This document shows, piece after piece, positions 27,818-37,560 of a DNA stretch of 53,910 nt. This DNA is from DATARH01 sp036264235. Its GTDB lineage: Bacteria; Pseudomonadota; Alphaproteobacteria; ATCC43930; CGMCC-115725. The position numbers and the translations under genes were made by a program. Positions within the stretch are counted from its first letter, which is position 1, and the number at the start of each line of letters is the position of its first letter. The notes under the pieces are model-generated. The model was given only the letters and a program-made list of their open reading frames with translations. It did no database searches and had not been told where the DNA came from. The DNA lies in the NCBI GenBank assembly GCA_036264235.1, contig DATARH010000008.1, positions 1 through 53,910 on the forward strand, read 5' to 3'.

Positions 27818-28731
27818 GTCCGCTCCGACGAGATGAAGAACGGATCGGGCGGCCGCACCGTCAGGTCGATCGCCAGCTTGGCGGCGACCGCCAGCACCAG
27901 AAGCGCCAGGAGGAAGCGCAGCTGCTCGCCGCGCAACCGGGTGCCGAAGCGAGTCCCGAACTGCGCCCCGACGACGCCGCCGAACAACAGCAGCATCGCC
28001 AGCACGGCATCGACAGTGCGGTTCGTATAGGCCTGCAGAAAGGTGACATTGGCGGCGACGAAAATAATCTGCAGCAGCGAGGTGCCCGGCACCACCGCCG
28101 TCGGCATGCCGAGCATGTAGATCATCGCCGGCACCATGATGAAGCCGCCGCCGACCCCGAGCAGCGCACTGAGGATGCCGACCAGAAAGCCGAGCCCGAT
28201 CGGCAGCAGCGCGCTGATGTAGAGCTTCGAGCGGCGGAACCGCGTTTTCAGCGGCAGCCCATGGATCCAATAATGCTGGTGCAGACGCCGACGGGAACCG
28301 CCCGGCCGGCGCTGGCGCATCGCCGCGCGGAAACTCTCAATCACCATCAGCGCGCCCAGCGTGCCGAGCAGCAGCACGTAGGACAGCGAGATCGCCAGCT
28401 CGACTTGGCCGATGCGTTTGAGCAGGGTGAACAACCAGACGCCGAGCACCGAGCCGGCGATGCCGCCGGCGAGCAAGATCGCGCCCATCTTGGCGTCGAC
28501 ATTGCCGCGCCGCCAATGCGCGATGACCCCCGAGACCGAAGCGCCGACCAGCTGGTTGGCCGAGGAAGCAACCGCGACCGGCGCCGGCACGCCGATGAAC
28601 ATCAACAGCGGCGTCAGCAGGAAGCCGCCGCCGACACCAAAGACGCCGGAAAGAAAACCGATCACCGCGCCAAGGCCGAGCAGCAGAAAAATGTCGGCCG
28701 TGATCTCCGCGATCGGCAGGTAGATATCCAT
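27814..28731 (-). CDS. TSUP-family permease (TauE/SafE sulfite/organosulfonate exporter)
   Basis: This 305-residue integral membrane protein has about eight hydrophobic segments and two copies of the TSUP signature, GFLSGVFGVGGGFLLTP near 25-41 and VGILSALLGVGGGFIMVP in the second half. Members export sulfite, sulfoacetate or related anions, but the substrate cannot be assigned here. The ATG at 28731 gives a normal start; a longer reading only adds a basic, unconserved stretch. It is co-transcribed with the TIGR02186 gene. Confidence 0.9.
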   Translation of the reverse strand: MDIYLPIAEITADIFLLLGLGAVIGFLSGVFGVGGGFLLTPLLMFIGVPAPVAVASSANQLVGASVSGVIAHWRRGNVDAKMGAILLAGGIAGSVLGVWLFTLLKRIGQVELAISLSYVLLLGTLGALMVIESFRAAMRQRRPGGSRRRLHQHYWIHGLPLKTRFRRSKLYISALLPIGLGFLVGILSALLGVGGGFIMVPAMIYMLGMPTAVVPGTSLLQIIFVAANVTFLQAYTNRTVDAVLAMLLLFGGVVGAQFGTRFGTRLRGEQLRFLLALLVLAVAAKLAIDLTVRPPDPFFISSERT

Positions 28732-28863
28732 GTCCCGAAGGCCGCCGCCCCGTCCCCGCGGAATCGCCATAGCGCCGCACCGGCAGCCGGGGCGACGCAT
28801 CAGCCGAGATTACCGCCCGCGATTGCGGCGGCAAAGCGGCAATGGCGGCGGTTCAGGCCCTCT

Positions 28864-29862
28864 CTATGGGCGTAAGAGGCCGGTGATGTCCTTGACCTCG
28901 CGCAGCACCGGCAACGCGATCGCCTCGGCGCGTTCGGCGCCGCGGCGCAGGATTTTGTCGATGTGGCCGGCATCGGCCATGAGCCTGCTCATCTCGCCAC
29001 CGATTCGGCCGAGCACCGACACCGCGACTTCGGACAGCGCTTCCTTGAAGGTCGAGAAGTTTTGTCCGGCGAATCGCGCCAGCGCCGCTTCGCGCGACAA
29101 CCCGGCAAGTGCGGCGTAGATGCCGATCAGGTTGTCGGCTTCGGGCCGCTTCTCCAGATCGGCCATCGTGTGCGGCAGCGGCTCGGGATCGGTCTTCGCG
29201 CGGCGGATCTTGAGCGCGACCGCATCGGCATCGTCGGTCATGTTGATGCGCGAATAGTCGGAGGTGTCGGATTTCGACATCTTCTTGGTGCCGTCACGCA
29301 GGCTCATGACCCTGGTTGCCTCACCGAAGATCTGCGGCTCCGGCAGCGGGAAGAAGTCACGCTCGTAGCGCCGATTGAACGCACCGGCGATGTCACGCGC
29401 CAGTTCGACATGCTGCTTCTGGTCCTCGCCGACCGGGACATGGGTCGCCCGGTAGAGCAGAATGTCGGCCGCCATCAGCACCGGATAGGCGTAGAGGCCG
29501 AGCCCAGCGCTGTCGCGCTGTTTGGGGGCCTTTTCCTTGAACTGGGTCATCCGATTGAGCCAGCCGAGCGGCGTCAGGCAACCGAGCAGCCACGCCAGCT
29601 CGGCATGAGCCGCGACCATGCTCTGGTTGAAGATGATGCAGGCCTCGGGGTCGATGCCGGCGGCGATGTAAGCGGCGGTCACCTCGCGGGTCGCGGTGCG
29701 GAGCTCGTCGGGATCCTGCGGCAGCGTCAACGCGTGCAGATCGACGATGCAAAAGATGCACTCGTAATCGTGCTGCAGCGTGACCCAGTTGCGGATCGCC
29801 CCGAGGTAGTTGCCGAGATGCAGATTGCCGGTCGGCTGGATGCCGGAAAATATGCGGTTCAT
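28864..29862 (-). CDS. trpS: Tryptophanyl-tRNA synthetase
   Basis: This 332-residue class Ic aminoacyl-tRNA synthetase charges tRNA-Trp. The HIGH-equivalent is TGNLHLGNY (11-19) and the KMSKS loop is at 194-198. Its length is normal for bacterial TrpRS. The ATG at 29862 begins MNRIFSGIQPTG, the standard N-terminus. It lies 75 bp after murJ, and that spacer contains a perfect stem-loop. No tryptophan-dependent leader peptide is seen. Confidence 0.98.
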   Translation of the reverse strand: MNRIFSGIQPTGNLHLGNYLGAIRNWVTLQHDYECIFCIVDLHALTLPQDPDELRTATREVTAAYIAAGIDPEACIIFNQSMVAAHAELAWLLGCLTPLGWLNRMTQFKEKAPKQRDSAGLGLYAYPVLMAADILLYRATHVPVGEDQKQHVELARDIAGAFNRRYERDFFPLPEPQIFGEATRVMSLRDGTKKMSKSDTSDYSRINMTDDADAVALKIRRAKTDPEPLPHTMADLEKRPEADNLIGIYAALAGLSREAALARFAGQNFSTFKEALSEVAVSVLGRIGGEMSRLMADAGHIDKILRRGAERAEAIALPVLREVKDITGLLRP

Positions 29863-29897
29863 GGGTTCCTATCATGTGCGGGCGGCACACCAGTGCC

Positions 29898-29917
29898 GGT
29901 TCCGCGCCAGCGGAACC
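29898..29917 (-). other. Stable stem-loop between murJ and trpS
   Basis: GGTTCCGC and GCGGAACC form a perfect 8-bp stem around a tetraloop, 36 nt upstream of the trpS start codon. No T-tract follows on either strand. It could slow or protect the murJ-trpS transcript; no known motif is recognised. Confidence 0.4.
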
Positions 29918-29937
29918 TACAGACCAAGCCGCGATAA

Positions 29938-31488
29938 TCAAGCCGGTTGACGGCGGAATTGGCGCCGCAGATCGCTCCACCCGGTAACTCCGAGAGCGAC
30001 GATCAGCACGGCGAAGACGACGACCCCGGCCGCGATCAATCCGACCAGCGCGGCGAGCCGCAAGCTCACGGTCCCGGCGAGCGCGCCGGCGAGCGCGATC
30101 CGCAGCAACACCAACGCGAGCCCCATCGCCACGGCCGCCACGGCGATGCGCGGCAGATTGGTCCGCGCCCTGGCATCCAAGCGGAAATGCCCGCGGCGCA
30201 CCAGCAGGGCCGATAGGGTCACCGCCTGCATCCAGCCGGCGACCGACAGCGCGAAGGCGACCCCGACATGCGCCCAGAACGGCATCAACAGCAGCGTCGC
30301 CGCGAGATTTGTCGCCATCGAGCCGATCGCGATCTTGACCGGGGTCGCGGTGTCGTGGCGGGCGAAAAACGCCGGGGCCAGCACCTTGACGAGCACGAAG
30401 GCGGGCAAGCCTACGGCGTAGGCGGCGAGCGCCGCCGCGGTCTCGGTGGTCTCGAGCGGCCCGAAGGCGCCGCGCTGAAACAGCACGGCCAGGATCGGTT
30501 GCGCCAATACCGCCAAGCCGATCGCAGCCGGGAGGGTCAGCAGCAGCGCCAATTCGACGCCGCGGTTCTGAGTTGCCGAAGCCGCCGCCTCGTCGCCGAC
30601 GTGCAGTTGCCGCGACAACGGCGGCAGGATCGCGGTCGCGACCGCGATCCCGACGACCCCGAGCGGCAATTGGTTGAGCCGGTCGGCGTAGTAGAGGAAC
30701 GACACGGAGCCGCCCGGCAGGAGCGACGCAAGCGCGGTCGAGACCAGCAGATTGATCTGGGTAACACCCGCGCCGAGCACGCCGGGTCCCATGATCCTCA
30801 GGGTCCGGCGCACCCCAGGCGTCAGTCGCGGCAGCCGCAGGCGCAACGCCACGCCGGCGCGGGCGCAGGACGCCATCAGCCAGACAAACTGCGCGATCCC
30901 GGCCGCAGTCAGCGCGATCGCCAGCACCTCGCCGTCTTGCCAGCCGAACCGCGCCATTCCCAGCAGCGCCGCGATGAGAAACAGGTTCAACAGGATCGGG
31001 GTGGCCGCCGCCGCCGCGAAGCGGTCGACCGCGTTCAGCAGACCGCCCTGCAACGCGGTCAGCGAGATGAAGAGCAGGTATGGGAAGGTGATCCGGGTCA
31101 GGTTGACGACGAGAGCGAATTTGCCGGGCTCTGCATCAAAGCCGGGGGCGATCACCCGCATCACCTGCGGCATAAAGATTTCGCCGAGCACAACGAACAC
31201 GACGAGCGCGGCGAACAGCACCGCAAACGCCTCCTCGGCGAAGGCGCGGATGGCGGGCTTGCCGCCTTCAGCCAGCGCCCGCGAGGCAAGCGGCACAAAG
31301 GCGGCGCTGAAGGCACCCTCGGCGAACAGGCTGCGGAACAGGTTGGGCAAGCGCTGGGCGACGAAAAAGGCATCTGCCACCGGCCCGGCGCCGAGGATCG
31401 CCGCGGTCAGCACATCGCGGGCAAAGCCGAACAGCCGGCTCACCATCGTGTAGGAGCCGACCGTCGCAACCGAACGGAGCAGAGCCAT
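29938..31488 (-). CDS. murJ: Lipid II flippase MurJ
   Basis: This 516-residue polytopic membrane protein of the MOP superfamily moves lipid II to the periplasmic face for peptidoglycan synthesis. About 14 hydrophobic segments can be traced. The diagnostic early region DVLTAAILGAGPVADAFFVAQRLPNLFRSLFAEGAFSAAFVP is intact (Arg and Asp residues of the central cavity present). The ATG at 31488 gives MALLRSVATVGSYTMVSR, a typical start. It is the first gene of the long minus-strand run and is divergent from dapB across 111 bp. Confidence 0.96.
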   Translation of the reverse strand: MALLRSVATVGSYTMVSRLFGFARDVLTAAILGAGPVADAFFVAQRLPNLFRSLFAEGAFSAAFVPLASRALAEGGKPAIRAFAEEAFAVLFAALVVFVVLGEIFMPQVMRVIAPGFDAEPGKFALVVNLTRITFPYLLFISLTALQGGLLNAVDRFAAAAATPILLNLFLIAALLGMARFGWQDGEVLAIALTAAGIAQFVWLMASCARAGVALRLRLPRLTPGVRRTLRIMGPGVLGAGVTQINLLVSTALASLLPGGSVSFLYYADRLNQLPLGVVGIAVATAILPPLSRQLHVGDEAAASATQNRGVELALLLTLPAAIGLAVLAQPILAVLFQRGAFGPLETTETAAALAAYAVGLPAFVLVKVLAPAFFARHDTATPVKIAIGSMATNLAATLLLMPFWAHVGVAFALSVAGWMQAVTLSALLVRRGHFRLDARARTNLPRIAVAAVAMGLALVLLRIALAGALAGTVSLRLAALVGLIAAGVVVFAVLIVALGVTGWSDLRRQFRRQPA

Positions 31489-31599
31489 GCCCTGCGATGT
31501 AGTGGAAAACCGGCCTAGCCGCCAGCCGTGCTTGTCTTTCCCCGGACCCGCCGCCTAGGCTCCCCGTTCACCGAATTGTCACCGGAACGGAGGGCGGCG

Positions 31600-32406
31600 A
31601 TGGCGGATGTCAGGATCGGCGTCATCGGGGGCACCGGCCGCATGGGCCGGATGCTGATTGCCGAGATTTGCGCGGGCGACGGCACCACCCTAGCCGGCGG
31701 CACCGCCTCGCCGGGGAGCGCCAATATCGGCCGTGACCTCGGCGAACTCGCCAGTATCGGTCTGATCGGGCTCGCGGTCGGTGACGATCCGGCAAAGCTG
31801 CTCGGCGATTGCGACGTCGCGATCGACTTCACCACCCCGGCCGCCACCGCCGCCAATGCCGCGCTCGCCGCCGATCTCGGAAAGCCGTTGGTGATCGGTA
31901 CGACCGCGCTCGACGCGGAGCAGGATACGACGGTCCGTCGCGCCGCCGACCGGGTGCCGATCGTCTGGGCGGCGAATACCAGCCTCGGCATTAACCTGCT
32001 GCTCGGGCTGGTCGAGGAGGTGGCGGCGCGGCTCGGCCCAGATTGGGACATCGAGATCGTCGAGATGCACCATAAAGGAAAGATCGACGCGCCGTCGGGG
32101 ACCGCGCTCGCGCTCGGCCGCGCTGCTGCAGCAGCACGCGGCGTCGATTTTGCCGCGGCTGCACAGCGCGGCCGCGACGGCATCACCGGTCCGCGCCAAG
32201 CCGGCGCGATCGGCTTTGCCGCCTTGCGCGGCGGCGATGCGGTCGGCGACCATCAGGTGATTTTCGCCGGCGCAGGGGAGCGGCTCGAACTGACGCATCG
32301 CGCGACCAATCGCGCGATCTACGCCAAGGGCGCAGTACGCGCGGCTCGCTGGCTGATCGGTCAGCCGCCCGGCCTCTACGGCATGAAGCAGGTGCTCGGT
32401 CTTTAA
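31600..32406 (+). CDS. dapB: 4-hydroxy-tetrahydrodipicolinate reductase
   Basis: This 268-residue enzyme reduces hydroxy-tetrahydrodipicolinate in the diaminopimelate/lysine pathway, feeding peptidoglycan synthesis. The nucleotide-binding motif GVIGGTGRMGRML opens the protein. The active-site segment EMHHKGKIDAPSGTAL holds the catalytic His/Lys pair. The ATG at 31600 is preceded by GGAGG 7 nt away; an in-frame extension to 31528 has no such support. It starts the plus-strand group, back to back with murJ. Confidence 0.97.
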   Translation: MADVRIGVIGGTGRMGRMLIAEICAGDGTTLAGGTASPGSANIGRDLGELASIGLIGLAVGDDPAKLLGDCDVAIDFTTPAATAANAALAADLGKPLVIGTTALDAEQDTTVRRAADRVPIVWAANTSLGINLLLGLVEEVAARLGPDWDIEIVEMHHKGKIDAPSGTALALGRAAAAARGVDFAAAAQRGRDGITGPRQAGAIGFAALRGGDAVGDHQVIFAGAGERLELTHRATNRAIYAKGAVRAARWLIGQPPGLYGMKQVLGL

Positions 32407-32429
32407 TGGTGAGCGGTGCTAAGTAGCGG

Positions 32430-33161
32430 ATGACGCAAAACATCTATGACAATGATGATTTCTTCACCGGCTACAGCCGGCTGAGCCGCTCGGTCGCGGG
32501 ATTGGAAGGCGCCGCGGAATGGCCGTCGCTGCGCGCGATGCTGCCACCATTGCGCGGCGCTCGCGTTCTCGACCTCGGCTGCGGCTTCGGCTGGTTCTGC
32601 CGCTGGGCGCGCGAACAGGGCGCGATGGAGGTGCGCGGCATTGACGTTTCCGAGAAAATGCTGGAGCGCGCCGCGGCCGAAACGACAGATGCAGCCATCA
32701 CCTACGAGCGGGCGGATCTGGAAAAGATCGAGTTGCCCGAGAGCGCCTTCGACCTGGTGTACAGCTCGCTAGCGTTCCACTACCTCGAAAATCTCGACCG
32801 GCTAATGGCGCAGGCGCACCGGGCACTCGTCCCCGGCGGCCGGCTGGTGTGTTCTGTCGAGCACCCGATCTATACTGCGTGTACCGAACCGGGCTGGATC
32901 CCCGATGCCGAGGGGCGCAAGCGTTGGCCAATCGATTCCTACCAGATGGAGGGGCCGCGCACGACCGACTGGCTGGCGCCGGGCGTCATCAAGCAGCACC
33001 GCACACTGGCGACCTATCTGAACCTGCTTCTCGGTCTCGGTTTCGCCCTCCGCCGGATCGAGGAGTGGGCCCCGACGGCCGAGCAGATCGCGGCGCAGCC
33101 GAGCCTCGCCGAGGAGCGCGAGCGGCCGATGTTCCTGCTGCTCGCCGCAGACCGGGTCTGA
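32430..33161 (+). CDS. Class I SAM-dependent methyltransferase
   Basis: This 243-residue protein has a Rossmann methyltransferase fold: motif I VLDLGCGFGWFCRWA near 46-60, the acidic ribose-binding GIDVSEKML near 70-78, and FDLVYSSLAFHYLENLD as motif IV. The pattern resembles the Methyltransf_11 family (UbiE/COQ5-like), whose substrates vary. It starts 23 bp after dapB and is probably co-transcribed with it. The substrate is not predictable; nothing links it to lysine synthesis beyond position. Confidence 0.85.
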   Translation: MTQNIYDNDDFFTGYSRLSRSVAGLEGAAEWPSLRAMLPPLRGARVLDLGCGFGWFCRWAREQGAMEVRGIDVSEKMLERAAAETTDAAITYERADLEKIELPESAFDLVYSSLAFHYLENLDRLMAQAHRALVPGGRLVCSVEHPIYTACTEPGWIPDAEGRKRWPIDSYQMEGPRTTDWLAPGVIKQHRTLATYLNLLLGLGFALRRIEEWAPTAEQIAAQPSLAEERERPMFLLLAADRV

Positions 33162-33165
33162 AGCT

Positions 33166-33705
33166 CTATTGCGGCGCGCTCGCCGCCTGGCCGGTCGGGT
33201 TCAGGGCGGCGCGCCAACGGGACAAGGCGCCGCGCAGGCTCGCCGCCAATTCGCGCCGCGACGGTGGCGGCAGGAAATCGCCGATCACCAGGCTGCGCCC
33301 GTGCGAGGCGACCGACAGCCGGTTCGATTCATCGCTGCGCTCTTCGAGCACGACCCGCAGCCAGAACGGCTGAAAACGCCATACACGGCGTTCGCCGCGG
33401 ATGCTGACGCGCTCGACCGTGAACTGGTCGTCGGCGAGGCGCAGCGTCTCGTGCTGACGGGCGCTGCGGTAGCTGATCCGGAAGGCCAGATAGAGCAGCG
33501 CGACATCGGCCCCGAAAAAGCCGCAGACCGGCCAGGCGCCGACCAACAGAAAGACGATGCTGGCGCCAAGGCTGAGGAGGCCGAGCAACAGCATTAGCAG
33601 GCGAAAGGCACGCGGCGGCAGGCTGCGATGCGGCAGCAGCACGCGCTCGAAAACAACGCCGGCGGCGTCTGCAACCGATTCCGGCGCAGGCTCGATCGCG
33701 CTCAT
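33166..33705 (-). CDS. DUF2244 membrane protein
   Basis: This 179-residue protein has two adjacent hydrophobic helices (about 35-55 and 58-75) and a C-terminal cytoplasmic domain with VERVSIRGERRVWRFQPFWLRVVLEE. It matches the DUF2244 family, common and uncharacterised in alphaproteobacteria. Relatives often lie near nth, as here (divergent, 85 bp apart). Its end is only 4 bp from the end of the methyltransferase gene in the opposite direction. Confidence 0.85.
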   Translation of the reverse strand: MSAIEPAPESVADAAGVVFERVLLPHRSLPPRAFRLLMLLLGLLSLGASIVFLLVGAWPVCGFFGADVALLYLAFRISYRSARQHETLRLADDQFTVERVSIRGERRVWRFQPFWLRVVLEERSDESNRLSVASHGRSLVIGDFLPPPSRRELAASLRGALSRWRAALNPTGQAASAPQ

Positions 33706-33790
33706 CCTCTTCTCAAAATAGGCGCCAACGCCGGCCGGCGAAAGCGCGCTCGCGTTTGTCGCCGGCGAAGGCTGCCTCTACACTCGCCGG

Positions 33791-34549
<759 letters not shown>

Positions 34550-35182
34550 GTTCATCGCCGGGCTGCGCCTGGATGTCGCCGGAGAGCTGACCGCCCGCTT
34601 CGACTTCGAGCTGGCCGTAGCGGATCGTGCCCGACACTCGACCGGTCGAGCGAATGAACAGCCGGCTGCGCACCGTCAGCGTGCCCTCGAAGCGGCCGTG
34701 CACCTCGGCCGTGTCGATCGAGGCGGAGCCCTTGAAGAGGCCGCTTTCGGCAATATCGACCTCGCGGCAGTTCTGCAGATTGGCCTCGACGCTGCCTTCG
34801 ACGACCAGCTGGTCGCAGGAGTTGATCTCGCCCGACAGCGAAATCTCGCGGCCGACGATCAGCTTGCGCACCTCGGTCTCGTTGCGCCGCGGCATTGGCG
34901 CCGGCGCCGGCGCAGCGGATTGCCGCGGCGGCTCGGGCGCCCGCGCCGGTTCGGCAACGCGCGGCGGCTCGGGAACCCGCGGCGGTACCGGTGCCGGCGC
35001 CTTTGCCGCCAACGGCGGCACAGGCACCGCGGTCGGCGTCACCGGGCGCGACGGCTTCATTGGAATGCCGAGATCGTCAGCCTCGTCTGCCATCTTGTTA
35101 TCCTCTGTCTCGGTTCGCTTGCGGCCGAACATCCGTGGAAAATCCCATCGAGTGATTGCGGAAAAGAAAGACGGGAGCCGTA

Positions 35183-35866
35183 TCACGTCGCGAGCGCCGG
35201 CGCCTCGGCGCGCGGCAGGCCCTCGAAGAGATGGACCATGAACGCGGTGGCGACGACCGGCGCGACCAGGTTGACAAGCGGCACCGCGAACAACGCTGCG
35301 ATTAAAACCCCGCCAATAAAGATGCGCCCCCCGAACCGGCGCCGTGCCAAGCGCGTCGCGACCCTGTCGAGCCGCCGCAGCGCGACCACCTCGAAATATT
35401 CGCGGCCGAGAAGATAGCCGTTGAGGCCGAGGAAGACAAAAACATTCAGCCCCGGCGCCAACAGATAGACCGGCAACGCCAGCAGATTAAGGACGATCGT
35501 CAGCAGCATCAGGCGAAGCGTCACGCGCAGGATTTCCCCCAGAGGCTGCGGCCGCACCGGGCCGCGGCCGGGGTAATCAAGCGCCTCGATTGCGGCGGCA
35601 ACTTGGCCGAGGAAGAGCCCCATGAACAGCGTGACGACCGCCGGAAACAGCAACCAACTGAGCCCCAGCACAGCCGCCGCGCCGAGCAACTCCACGAGCC
35701 AGTCGAGCGGCGCCCAGCCGAGCGAGACGCCGCGATCAAGCGCCACCGCGACCGCGAGCCACAGCGCGGCAAAGCTCAATACGGCGAGGCCCAGGCTTAT
35801 GGCGATGACGCGCCGCAGCCGCGGTATCGCCAGCGCCGATACCGCGCGCAGGAAAGCGTAGATCAT
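35183..35866 (-). CDS. EI24/CysZ-like integral membrane protein
   Basis: This 227-residue protein has four to six hydrophobic segments and the EI24 (PF07264) pattern, including LFLGQVAAAIEALDYPG and FLGLNGYLLGREYFEVVALRR. E. coli CysZ, in the same family, is a sulfate channel, while other members are uncharacterised, so sulfate transport is only a possibility. The ATG at 35866 begins MIYAFLRAVSALAIP, the normal family start. It lies upstream of the bactofilin gene on the same strand (50 bp) and is divergent from a small conserved gene. Confidence 0.8.
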   Translation of the reverse strand: MIYAFLRAVSALAIPRLRRVIAISLGLAVLSFAALWLAVAVALDRGVSLGWAPLDWLVELLGAAAVLGLSWLLFPAVVTLFMGLFLGQVAAAIEALDYPGRGPVRPQPLGEILRVTLRLMLLTIVLNLLALPVYLLAPGLNVFVFLGLNGYLLGREYFEVVALRRLDRVATRLARRRFGGRIFIGGVLIAALFAVPLVNLVAPVVATAFMVHLFEGLPRAEAPALAT

Positions 35867-35989
35867 TGCTGTGGGTTTGTAGCCCGGATGGCAAGGGCCG
35901 CCAATGGCACGCAACGCGCGGCTTTACCCCGCAACGCACGCGCAGAAAGCGAGTTTAGACTCGAGCCGTCAGCCGGAAGTATTCAACGT

Positions 35990-36017
35990 ATTACATAATA
36001 TAATTCGCGCGAATCAA
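35990..36017. promoter_or_regulatory. Overlapping divergent promoters with a 12-bp palindrome
   Basis: Towards the small gene there is a perfect -10 TATAAT at 35999-36004 but no good -35. Towards the EI24 gene TTGATT (36012-36017) and TGTAAT (35990-35995) have a 16-nt spacer. The perfect palindrome ATTCGCGCGAAT (36003-36014) overlaps both, so one dimeric regulator could control both genes. This 254-bp gap is the most AT-rich stretch of the neighbourhood. Confidence 0.5.
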
Positions 36018-36120
36018 TCTGCTGCCATTCTTTACAAATCGAAACTGAAAACTGAGGCGCCGCTGCGCTACCCTCTAACCATCGCCAGCCATCAGGTTGG
36101 CGTCGGGGAGGTCACCGAAG

Positions 36121-36363
36121 ATGCTGTACGTTGTCGAGGTACCGGTCAGTGCTGATCGACTCGCGGTCGAGTTGAGCCAAATGCGCACCTGGCTCGATCA
36201 TATGCATTACCAGCCAGTCGGTTTCCGCCATTCGGCGGTCGCGAAGACCGCGGTCTGCCGAATCGACTTCACAGCTGAGCCCGATGCAAAAGCGTTTGCG
36301 CGGGCCTTTGGCGGCCGGTTGTACGCAGGGGCGACGCCAGCCGGGCTCCGACTAGCGGCATAA
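36121..36363 (+). CDS. Small conserved protein of unknown function
   Basis: This 80-residue protein begins at an ATG with GGGGAGG 9 nt upstream. It has no signal peptide or membrane segment. It looks like a small alpha/beta domain: MLYVVEVPVSADRLAVELSQ, then a Trp/His-rich turn, and a basic second half. I recall similar short proteins in Rhizobiales genomes but know no function. Codon use agrees with neighbouring genes. The promoter region with the palindrome at 36.0 kb suggests it is regulated. Confidence 0.7.
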   Translation: MLYVVEVPVSADRLAVELSQMRTWLDHMHYQPVGFRHSAVAKTAVCRIDFTAEPDAKAFARAFGGRLYAGATPAGLRLAA

Positions 36364-36473
36364 GCACGGCCCTCGCGGCGGCCGTTGAGGCGCACCCGCC
36401 TTGTCGGCGGGGACGATCCCCTTAATACTGCGCGCCGGTTTCCAGCCGGCCCAGGAACGCCCAGGAACAATAA

Positions 36474-37466
36474 ATGCCTCTTGCCACCGATGTCGTCGGC
36501 ATCGGCAACGCGATCGTCGATGTGATCGCGCATGCCGACGATGCCTTTCTCGCCGCCCAGGGCTTTGCCAAGGGCGCGATGACGCTGATCGATACCGAAC
36601 GGGCCGAAACGCTCTACGCGGCTATGGGGTCGGCGGTGGAAAGCTCGGGCGGCTCGGCCGGCAATACGATGGCCGGGATCGCCTCGCTCGGCGGGCACCC
36701 GGCCTTTATCGGGAAGACCCGGAACGACCTGCTCGGACAGGTCTACCGGCACGACACGACCGCGATTGGGGTCCATTTCGATACGCCGCCGGCACCGGAT
36801 GGCCCGCCGACCGGGCGTTGCCTGATCATGGTGACGCCCGACGGGCAGCGGACGATGGGCACCTTTCTTGGCATCTCGGCCGAATTGGGGCCGGACGACA
36901 TCGACGCCGAGCTGGTCGCCGGCGCCGAGGTCACCTATCTCGAAGGCTATCTGTTCGACCCGCCGCCGGCACAGGCGGCGTTCCGCAAGGCGGCGGCTAT
37001 CGCACATCAGGCCGGGCGCCGCGTCGCGTTGAGCCTTTCGGACCCATTCTGCGTCGCCCGGCATCGCGCCGCCTTCCGCGAGCTGGTCGCCGGCGAGATC
37101 GACATCCTGTTCGCCAATGAGGCCGAGATCTGCTCGCTCTACGAGAGCGAGGATTTCGACAAAGCCGCGGCGGCGGTGCGCGGCCAGGTTGCGATCGCCG
37201 CGCTGACCCGCAGTGCCGCGGGCAGCATCCTGTTGGCCGAAAAGCTGTCCTATACCGTCGCCGCGGCGCCGGTCGCCCGGGTGGTCGACACAACCGGGGC
37301 CGGCGACCTTTACGCCGCAGGCTTTCTCTACGGCTTGACCCGCGGCCTGCCGCTTCCCACTTGCGGCAAGCTGGGCAGCCTCTGCGCCGCCGAGATCATC
37401 AGCCATGTCGGCGCGCGGCCGGAGGCACGGCTGTCCGAGCTTGCCACCGCATCGGGGCTGGCCTGA
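36474..37466 (+). CDS. PfkB-family carbohydrate/adenosine kinase
   Basis: This 330-residue ribokinase-fold enzyme carries the N-terminal GIGNAIVDVI and GGSAGNTMAG motifs and the PfkB catalytic signature DTTGAGDLYAAGFLYG with its base Asp near residue 280. Alphaproteobacterial relatives are annotated as adenosine kinase and used for nucleoside salvage; sequence alone does not rule out other sugars or nucleosides. AGGA stands 7 nt before the ATG. A REP-like hairpin separates it from typA. Confidence 0.9.
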   Translation: MPLATDVVGIGNAIVDVIAHADDAFLAAQGFAKGAMTLIDTERAETLYAAMGSAVESSGGSAGNTMAGIASLGGHPAFIGKTRNDLLGQVYRHDTTAIGVHFDTPPAPDGPPTGRCLIMVTPDGQRTMGTFLGISAELGPDDIDAELVAGAEVTYLEGYLFDPPPAQAAFRKAAAIAHQAGRRVALSLSDPFCVARHRAAFRELVAGEIDILFANEAEICSLYESEDFDKAAAAVRGQVAIAALTRSAAGSILLAEKLSYTVAAAPVARVVDTTGAGDLYAAGFLYGLTRGLPLPTCGKLGSLCAAEIISHVGARPEARLSELATASGLA

Positions 37467-37503
37467 GCACCGCAAAAGGTTCATCAGGCGCGTGGTTTAA
37501 GAG

Positions 37504-37527
37504 ATGGCCGGGGTCACTCCCGGCCAT
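37504..37527. repeat. REP-like palindrome (single unit)
   Basis: ATGGCCGGG (37504-37512) and CCCGGCCAT (37519-37527) form a perfect 9-bp stem around a 6-nt loop. The arms are identical to those of the second hairpin at 7432-7454. It stands in the 94-bp spacer before typA. Confidence 0.75.
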
Positions 37528-37560
37528 GATGTTTAGAGAGACAGGTAAAGCACCAGCCTC

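Noticed and set aside
30268..31518. A 416-codon Arg/Gln-rich frame antisense to murJ
   Set aside because: It is the complement of hydrophobic MurJ codons, giving polar low-complexity sequence.
36366..36413. Small GC stems after the 80-residue gene as a terminator
   Set aside because: Stems such as CCCGCC-N5-GGCGGG lack a T-tract and are easily found by chance at this GC content.
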